DNA from: Nelumbo lutea
Lineage: Eukaryota > Streptophyta > Magnoliopsida > Proteales > Nelumbonaceae
Reading direction: 5' to 3'
NCBI GenBank assembly: GCA_022828595.1
Contig: JAKGHH010000005.1
Location: 69,063,655-69,127,654, forward strand
DNA: 64,000 nt
This document shows, piece by piece, positions 57,344-64,000 of this stretch; the first letter of the stretch is position 1; every line of letters begins with the position of its first letter. The notes below the pieces were generated by a model, which searched no databases, was not told the DNA's origin, and saw only the letters and a list, made by a program, of their open reading frames with translations. The translations under genes and the position numbers were made by a program.

Positions 57344-57823
57344 ATGCCTTGTTCTCTTTCCTTCCTTCAGAGTGCGTTCGCTTCTTCACAACAACTCACT
57401 CTTGGACCCAAATTCGTAGCAGCGAAAGCAAGTCCATCTCTGGTTATTGAAGCAAAGGCCACAACCAGGAGGGAAGACAGGCTTGCTCGACATGCCCGTA
57501 TTAGAAAGAAAGTTGAAGGGACACCAGAGAGGCCAAGGTTGTCTGTTTTTCGCTCCAACAAGCATATCTATGTCCAGGTGATCGATGACACTAAGATGCA
57601 CACCCTTGCTTCAGCTTCAACAATGCAGAAACCCATATCTGAAGAAATTGATTATTCTTCTGAACCTACAGTTGAAGTGGCAAAGAGGGTTGGTGAAATC
57701 ATTGCTAAGAACTGTTTGGAGAAAGGAATCACAAAGGTAGCATTTGACCGGTGTGATTACCCTTACCATGGGCGTGTTGAAGCCTTTGCTAATGCTGCGA
57801 GGGAACATGGTCTTCAATTCTGA
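57344..57823 (+). CDS. RPL18: Plastid 50S ribosomal protein L18 (nuclear gene)
   Basis: A single exon of 159 residues starts at the first ATG after a GA-rich leader (57290-57343). Upstream in-frame sequence is open but begins only with GTG. Residues 1-40 ([20 protein letters not shown]...) form a Ser-rich plastid transit peptide. The mature L18 part has [57 protein letters not shown] and [19 protein letters not shown], covering the full bacterial-type L18 fold. L18 binds 5S rRNA in the central protuberance of the large subunit, with L5. It appears intact and intronless here. Confidence 0.93.
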   Translation: MPCSLSFLQSAFASSQQLTLGPKFVAAKASPSLVIEAKATTRREDRLARHARIRKKVEGTPERPRLSVFRSNKHIYVQVIDDTKMHTLASASTMQKPISEEIDYSSEPTVEVAKRVGEIIAKNCLEKGITKVAFDRCDYPYHGRVEAFANAAREHGLQF

Positions 57824-58945
57824 AACTTGGTAGTTACTTTTTCTGTTTCTCCAGGCAATCAACATTGTTTTATGTTTTACCCTTTTTTGTTCTTCTTAGT
57901 CACACATGATGGACTAATTAGATGTGAACGAAAATTTTCTTGGTCTTCTTAGTCACATGTGATTGATGAAAGAATTAAATGGGAATGAGATCTATCCTCT
58001 CCAGTTAAAAAAAAAAAACAGAATGTTCTTTCTCTCAACCCAGAGTATCTCACTGCTTTAAGAGACTCTTTTGAAGGTTAGGGTTGGAGGTTCATCACTG
58101 GTATAGAACGGAAACGGAAGCAAGGTGTTTTGAACTTTCTGATCCATGTTCATTTAATTCCATCCAGACATCTACTTGTATGGTCACTGCTTGTTTAATC
58201 CTCTTTTACTTTGACTAAATGTCAAAAGTGTTCAGAAGATGGTTTCAGCCAATACCATAGGGAAATTTTTTAATCGCATCTAGTTTCCCCATCTCAGGCT
58301 TTGCCTTCTAGAGCCTTGCAGTCTTGCTATATTTTCTGCTAAAGTGTCAATTTATATGTTCCTGTCCAAAGGATGATTAATGTTGTTGCTTGACCAATTA
58401 TTGTCCTTTGTAGTCAATGTAGAAAGTAATCTGGTAAGGATTGTTAAATTAGCACATTTGTTGCACAAGATGGGGATAATTTCACTGTAAAAGAGAAATA
58501 GGTTGTGTACATCAGAAATGTGTTTATATAGTTCAGTGTATAAAGTGGCCGCAATGCCCTTGTTCCAATAGTCATATCTCCAATTTGGGCAGCTTTTATA
58601 TTGCCTCAAGTCCCTGTAGGGGTGCTCAGAATGGACAAATGAACATTCAAAATTGAAATTGCATTCTCAACTCATTGCACCGTGGAGCTTCATAAGAAAT
58701 ATATTTGTGGAGAGACTTGCTCCAATGAACTTCCATGTGGTCTCCTTTCTTCCTATATTAATCATTGATAAATGCATAGTCATAGAACTAATGGCTTATG
58801 GTTCCACCCAAAAGTAGTATTCAATTCTCCAATTCACTGAGCTCAAGATATATTCCTCCTTAAGACCACAACTTTTAGTTTCTTGATTTATGACTGTTTA
58901 TGTAACTTATTGCTTTTAAACTTATGTTAGCATTGTTTTTCACAG
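57824..58945. other. 3' UTR and AT-rich spacer after the L18 gene
   Basis: Contains the L18 3' UTR, a poly-A tract near 58006-58018, a repeated TCTTCTTAGTCACA motif (57891 and 57943), and otherwise non-coding AT-rich sequence. No upstream exons for the following open frame were seen. Confidence 0.5.
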
Positions 58946-59255
58946 GGGTAGGGATGCAAATTGGAAGTTTCAGATGTCCATAGATAGTGAACTCCAAGGG
59001 AGCACAACAATCCGTCCTTGTGAGAGGACACGGAGCACTGGGGCAAATAATGTTGCCGAAGGAAGAGATCCACTTCCTCTTTTTCCCGTGTCTCCAGCTG
59101 TGCAGGTTCAGAATCTAGTTCTCCAGAGTCAGAGTAGTGATCAGCAGACAAGAGTAATCAAGGTGGTGCCTCACAATCGTAGATCTGCAACTGAGTTAGC
59201 AGCGTGGATTCTCCAGTCCATACAAAAAGAGAGGCAAAAATATGATTCAGTTTGA
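58946..59255 (+). CDS. Orphan last-exon-like ORF, unrecognised
   Basis: A splice acceptor TTTTTCACAG ends at 58945 and the frame then runs GRDANWKFQMSIDSEL... to a TGA at 59253-59255, about 102 codons. Composition looks protein-like (Ser/Gln-rich middle, then VIKVVPHNRRSATELAAWIL and a charged end QSIQKERQKYDSV). I do not recognise the family. No preceding exons lie within 1.1 kb. It could be the last exon of a gene whose earlier exons lie upstream or were displaced, or an alternative 3' exon of the L18 transcript, or a gene fragment. An internal ATG occurs at 58974. Confidence 0.4.
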
Positions 59256-59299
59256 TTCAAATCTGATGGCAATGATCAACATTAATCCCACTACACTGA

Positions 59300-59625
59300 A
59301 GTCAGTAATCCGATCGTTCTTCTCAAACGATGAGAGAAGCAGCGGCCGGTGAGAAGTTGCGGACTGTATCCGGACTGCCCTTCTTCTCAGACGAAGGGAA
59401 CAGTCTTGATGAGCATCCGACCGTTCTTCTTATCAGACGAAGGTACGAGAGTTCTTCTCAGAAGTTGCAGACTGTTCTTTTTCTCAGACTGTTCTTCTGA
59501 GAGACGCATCCTGTTCTTCAATCTCAAACAAAGGGGAAGCAGGGGCCGATGGAGGAAGAAACCAGCGGCTGTTTTGGGTTGAATAATTACGGGGGAGTTG
59601 CGGACTGTTCTTCTCAGAGACGCAT
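59300..59625. repeat. Irregular GTTCTTCTCAGACGAAGG repeats before the second LTR
   Basis: Variants of TTCTTCTCAGACGA, AGTTGCGGACTGT and GAGAGACGCAT recur at least six times in both orientations up to the LTR start. GC-richer than the surroundings. May be a diverged tandem array or an older insertion. Confidence 0.6.
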
Positions 59626-60204
59626 TGATGGAGGCCCATACCAAGAAAGCCCACTTCATCCTTAGGGGCGGCAACTCTAGGATAAGGATAAGGCAAGATC
59701 CAAGAGTCAAGATAGAGAAGGAGCCAAGAATCCAAGATCATCAAGATTAGTCCAAGAAAGATAAGCAAGACTCTTTCAAAGATTAGCAAGATAAGGTAAG
59801 ACTCTTCCAAGATTATCAAGAAAGACTCCAAGAAGCATCAAGATTAGCAAGATAATTCAAGATTCATGCATCTAGGGAGATCGGACGATGGAGATTAGGC
59901 AAAGAGGAATTCGATCCTATCTAGATTAGATGTTTTGATCTATCCTAGTTGTTCTTTCCCAATTCTTTTATAATTTCCAGTTCTTTTACAATTTCAATTT
60001 CCAGATGTATTATAAATACTGCTATTTTCCAGTTAATGAATCAATGCAGACTTCTCAATTTCCAGAATTTCTTCTTGTTCTCTTCTTCCTATTTTCGCCA
60101 CCTTTTCTCTCTCCTAGAGAATTTGGTGCTCTTCGCTAGGAACTAGCGAATGCCCGGTGCTTGCATAGCCAGCTCCGGTTTTCCATTGCTTCCACGTTGC
60201 GTCA
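59626..60204 (+). mobile_element. 5' LTR of the second gypsy element (579 bp, approximate start)
   Basis: Starts TGATGGAGGCCC and ends GCGTCA two bases before the primer-binding site, so TGA/TCA ends match. It contains TTATAAATACT near 60010 and repeated AAGATTAGCAAGATAA-type motifs at 59690-59850. The right end is well set by the primer-binding site; the left is a best guess. Confidence 0.5.
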
Positions 60205-60206
60205 GG

Positions 60207-60217
60207 TGGTATCAGAG
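60207..60217 (+). other. Primer-binding site, initiator tRNA-Met
   Basis: TGGTATCAGAG is complementary to the 3' end of plant initiator tRNA-Met, the usual primer of many plant LTR retrotransposons. It lies two bases after the LTR. Confidence 0.85.
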
Positions 60218-60236
60218 TAGGGAATTCGCCCGGTCA

Positions 60237-61491
60237 TGTCCAACCCAGATGGTAGCAGTCGCAACCCACCCCGTGACGGAGATCAGGGGTTTCCAGCTAT
60301 TTGGAGAGCAATCGAAGAATAGCGTACAACCACACGTAACATCGAGCAACAGTTGGTAGAGATGGCTAATCGAGGGAGACGACCACGGCAGACCACCTGT
60401 TCATATTGCGCTACGACGACCAGTCCTGGACGACGACAGTGATGATGATCTGAAATTTGGTGATGCTCCAATTCTTCCCGGCAACGACAGAAATGGTTGA
60501 AATTGGCACAATCAAAGTAATTTCAATCCCCGTAGGAATAATGATGAATTTAAACTCAAGGTAGATATTCCTACCTTTAGTGGAGATCTGGGTATAGAGG
60601 GACTTCTGGATTGGATCACAGAAGTCGATAGGTTCTTTGATTACATGGAGATACCAGAGGAACGAAGGGTAAAACTGGTAGCTTTCCGATTAAAGGGAGG
60701 CGCATCTGTTTGGTGGGACGGATGAGAGAGACCCGGATGAGAGAAGGAAGGGGTCTTATTCGAACCTGGAGGCACATGAAACAATTAATCAGAGGTAGAT
60801 TTTTACCTCCTGATTATGAACAATATATGTTTGAATCTTATCAGAGGTGTGCGCAGGGTTCTCGTAGTGTTAATGAATATACATCTGAATTTTTGAGATT
60901 AGCTGAAAAAATCAATTATCTGAAAGTGATAACCAGCAGGCAGCCCGTTATCTAAGCGGGTAAAGACCGTCCATCAGGGAAAAAATTGGTGTACAAATGG
61001 TTCTTAGTGTGCAAGAAGCAAGGAACCTGACCCTGAAAGCAGAATTAATGTTCCAAGACAAGGCACGCAATGATAATTACCACCGGTACAACGGGAGCGA
61101 CAATAGACCGACAATTGTCAACAGGAACAAATCAGTCCCGGTAGTACAACCCTCTCACCTGGCAAGCACAAGTAACGCCGGTAAGACTACTACAGGAGGA
61201 CATACTCGAGGTAATCCTTCCAACCCTCCTAAACCCAGTAACCCTTATGCAAGGCCTGCTCCTATTAAATGTTTTAAATGTAATGAGGTTGGACATAGAT
61301 CCAGTGACTGTCCCAGGAGGAAGGCAATTAATATGGTAGAAAGGGAGGAGGAAGAAGATGTGGAAGGGGAAGTATACTGTGGACCTGATGGGGAAGATGA
61401 AGAGGGTCCATACGAACATGAAGAATATACCTGTGTTGTGAGAAAATTAATGTTGTCACAGAAAAATCAACATACCTCTCAAAGGCACTGA
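60237..61491 (+). pseudogene. gag of the second gypsy element
   Basis: The start MSNPDGSSRNPPRDGDQGFP is followed by a TAG about 30 codons in. The capsid region continues as [32 protein letters not shown], then shifts frame: YEQYMFESYQRCAQGSRSVN and EFLRLAEK. The nucleocapsid zinc knuckle CFKCNEVGHRSSDC (C-x2-C-x4-H-x4-C) is intact in the 60997-61491 frame, preceded by a Pro/Asn-rich linker. At least two frameshifts and several stops break the ORF. Confidence 0.85.
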
Positions 61492-61896
61492 TTGTTCCGC
61501 ACTAGATGTACTGTCAAGGGTAAATTATTTGATTTAATTATTGAAAGTGACAGTCAAGAAAATATTATTTGTAGGGGTGTCATACGAATGTTACAATTAT
61601 TTCCTGAAAAACATCCAAACCCATATACAATTGGGTGGATCAAGGAAGGAGGCGGCGTACGAGTGGAGGAACGCAGCAAGGTACCTTTTTCCATTAGTAA
61701 GTACCATGATGAAGTATATTGTGATATTGTAGATATGGATGCTTGCCATATTTTGTTAGGGAGGCCTTGGCAATTTGATACAGATGCAAGGCACATGGGT
61801 AAGAAGAATACCTATCAACTTGAAAAAGAGGGTATACGTTATACTTTGTTACCCATAGCTGAAAAAAAATATTACAAATGCTCCAAAGGCACATGA
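61492..61896 (+). pseudogene. Aspartic protease region of the second gypsy element
   Basis: Follows gag in the same frame after a TGA. The frame includes GKLFDLIIESDSQENIICRG, where retroviral-type proteases have the D-S/T-G triad; here it reads ESDS, so the catalytic Asp and Gly are altered. CHILLGRPWQFD, a conserved block near the C-terminal end of plant Ty3 proteases, is preserved. Confidence 0.8.
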
Positions 61897-62029
61897 GAAT
61901 AATTTCCTTACCATCACCCATCATTATGCTGAATTTATTAAAGAATGTACGGATACTCATGAGGTACATTTGTTAGTAGTAAAGGAAAAGGTGTTAATGA
62001 TGAAAATAAATTACAACAGAAGTATAGGG

Positions 62030-63157
62030 ACTATTGGATGAATTCAATGATGTAGTTCCAGAGGAATTACCAAATGAACTTCCTCCTATGAGAGATATAC
62101 AACACCATATTGATTTTGTTCCAGGTGCTAGCCTACCTAACCTCCCACATTATAGCATGAGTCCTTGTGCAGTACCTGTCTTATTAACACCTAAAAAGGA
62201 TGGCAGTTGGAGAATGTGTGTCAACAGCAGGGCCATTAACAAAACTACTATTGGGTACAAATTCCCCATTCCTAGGCTAGACGACATGCTAGACCACCTA
62301 AGCAGAGCTATAGTTTTCTCAAAAACAGATCTCAGGAATGGATATCATCAAATCAGGATCCGTCCCAACACACTAGGGATGGCTTGTTCGAGTGGTTAGC
62401 CATGCCCTTTGGGCTAACCAACGCACCCAACACATTCATGAGGCTGATGAACCAGGTATTGTGCCCATTCATTGGTAAATTTGTGGTAATCTATTTTGAT
62501 GATATTTTGATATACAGCAAATCTATCACTAAGCATGCGGGACATATTAGGGAGGTCCTGCAAACATTGAGGGAAAATAAATTATATGCTAATTTGAAGA
62601 AATGCATCTTTATGAATGATAATTTATTATTTCTGGGATTTATTATAAACAATGATGGAGTGAAAGTAGATGGGGAAAAAGTGAAAGCCATTAGGGAGTG
62701 GCTGAGTCCATCCACTGTCACAGATGTCAGGCGATTTCATGGGTTGACAACATACTATAGGCGCTTTATTAAGAATTTTAGTATTATCATGTCTCCAATT
62801 AATGAATACTTGAAAAATGGTAAATTTCAATGGGGAGAATAACAAGAGCAAAGTTTTGCTCTCATAAAAGAAAAATTATGTACTGTTTCTGTTCTTGCCT
62901 TGTTAGACTTTAATAAATTATTTGAAATTGAATGTGATGCTAGTAGAGTTGGCATAGGGGCTGTATTACTGGGAAAAGTGGTTAGAGCCTTGAAGACATG
63001 GGAATACTATTTAATTGCAAAAGAATTTGTTCTCTATATTGACCACCAGACCCTAAAGTATCTTAGTAGGCAAAAGCAATTAAGAAGTGATTTACATGCC
63101 AGATGGTCTGCTTTCCTAGACAAGTTCCCATATAAAATTGTGTATAAGATAGGATAA
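62030..63157 (+). pseudogene. Reverse transcriptase and RNase H of the second gypsy element
   Basis: RT motifs in order: [81 protein letters not shown] (catalytic YFDD intact), [10 protein letters not shown] and [13 protein letters not shown]. Near 62370-62390 a short deletion with a frameshift removes the segment between RIRP and EWLAMPFG. The RNase H part (LLDFNKLFEIECDASRVGIG to HQTLKYLSRQKQL) lacks a block after the first Asp. A TAA at 62840-62842 separates the two. Confidence 0.9.
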
Positions 63158-63289
63158 CAAAATAAAGTGGCTAATGCACTTAGTAGGCATGTAGCTCTCA
63201 TCAAGACCTTTAGTGTGGAGATTGTGGGTTTTGAGTGCCTAAAAGACTTATATGCCGAGGATGAAGACTTCCAACAAGTATGAGAGAAA

Positions 63290-64000
63290 TATGTGAGTAA
63301 GCAGCCAACAGAAGACTTCTTTATTTATGATGGGCTTTATGAAAGGGGAACAGTTGTGTATCCCTTGCACTTCCCTCCGCAAAAAAATTATCATGGATAT
63401 GCATGGGGTGGATTAGCAGGACACTTGGGAATGAAAAAAATAGTAGAAGCAGTTAAAGGGTGATATTACTGGCCAAAATTAAGAAGGGACGTGTGTACCA
63501 TTGTAAGCAGGTGCTATGTTTGTCAGACAGCTAAGGGACAAACCCAGAACACAGGTCTCTACATGCCCCTACCCATTCCTACTATTATATGGGAAGACAT
63601 GTCCATGGACTTTGTGCTAGGCTTGCCAAAGACCCAGAGGAACATGGACTCCGTCTTCGTGGTGGTTGACAGATTCTAAAAAATGGCTCACTTCCTCCCA
63701 TACAAGAAAATAGCAAATGCATCCGCAACAGCCAAATTATTTTTCAGGGAGATTGTCCGCTTACATGGGGTATCCAAGACCATCACATCAGACCATGGCA
63801 CACGGTTCTTCAGTCACTTTTGGATGACCCTGTGGAGATTGTTTGATTCATCACTTAATTTCAGTAGTACAACTCATCCGCAGACAGATGGACAGACAAA
63901 AGTGGTAAACCGGACCTTAAGGAATTTAATTCGCAACATATGTCGGGAGAGGCCAAAACAGTGGGACTTCGCCATAGCCCAGGCTGAGTTCGCCTACAAC
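63290..64000 (+). pseudogene. Integrase of the second gypsy element, incomplete at window edge
   Basis: HHCC-type region: GGLAGHLGMKKIVEAVKG, then [10 protein letters not shown] and CYVCQTAKG, interrupted by a TGA. Catalytic core: D in [13 protein letters not shown], then TSDHGTRF with the second Asp, and [15 protein letters not shown], where the usual Glu after GQT is Lys. A TAA follows VVVDRF at 63677-63679. The sequence runs to the window edge at LAEFAYN-like residues. Confidence 0.88.

Larger units (their letters stand above)
59626..64000 (+). mobile_element. Second Ty3/gypsy retrotransposon, 5' part (runs off right edge)
   Basis: LTR, Met-tRNA primer-binding site, gag with a CCHC knuckle, aspartic protease, RT, RNase H and integrase appear in Ty3/gypsy order. 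Many frameshifts and stops, plus a small RT deletion, mark it as dead. A single RNase H and the sequence style ([20 protein letters not shown]) separate it from the Tat element at 1-6300. Clade is not assigned because the integrase C-terminus lies beyond the window. Confidence 0.9.

Overview
The window is nuclear DNA of a flowering plant. The evidence is GT-AG introns in plant-specific genes, two plastid-targeted proteins made from nuclear genes, plant L1-type LINEs with an RNase H domain, Tat-type Ty3/gypsy elements with a second RNase H, and many non-autonomous DNA transposons. The species cannot be read from the sequence. Long TE-filled introns suggest a medium-to-large genome.

Layout. (1) 1-6300 is the 3' half of a Ty3/gypsy Tat-lineage retrotransposon: broken pol, an antisense three-exon ORF with its own TATA box, polypurine tract and 3' LTR. 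It abuts the 3' part of a decayed RING-H2 gene (6301-6752). (2) 7828-35361 is a 17-exon gene for a plastid/mitochondrial thimet-type oligopeptidase (M3 family). Its coding sequence is 2331 nt but it spans 27.5 kb, because introns 4, 7, 11 and 15 are packed with LINEs and TIR elements, several with readable target-site duplications. (3) 38420-39756 is BRICK1 (BRK1), the smallest subunit of the SCAR/WAVE complex. (4) 39757-46845 is intergenic repeat sequence, ending in a tRNA-Arg(CCU) gene at 46846-46917 and a damaged second copy at 47467-47532, duplicated together with flanking transposon sequence. (5) 47702-53038 is a six-exon gene for a chloroplast protein resembling Arabidopsis At4g37920. 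(6) 54010-55388 looks like a Mutator-type element with long terminal inverted repeats and gene-like internal sequence (Pack-MULE candidate). (7) 57344-57823 encodes plastid ribosomal protein L18; an orphan exon-like ORF lies at 58946-59255. (8) 59626-64000 is the 5' part of a second, heavily decayed Ty3/gypsy element running off the window.

The intact genes are housekeeping: organellar peptide clearance, actin nucleation, an uncharacterised chloroplast protein and plastid translation. Nothing suggests they work as a cluster. The less ordinary material is in the mobile DNA: the spliced antisense ORF in the Tat element, the nested and datable insertions in the oligopeptidase introns, the tRNA-plus-transposon duplication and the possible Pack-MULE. 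Exon borders were placed by reading-frame continuity, GT-AG sites and remembered family conservation; no alignment or transcript data were available.
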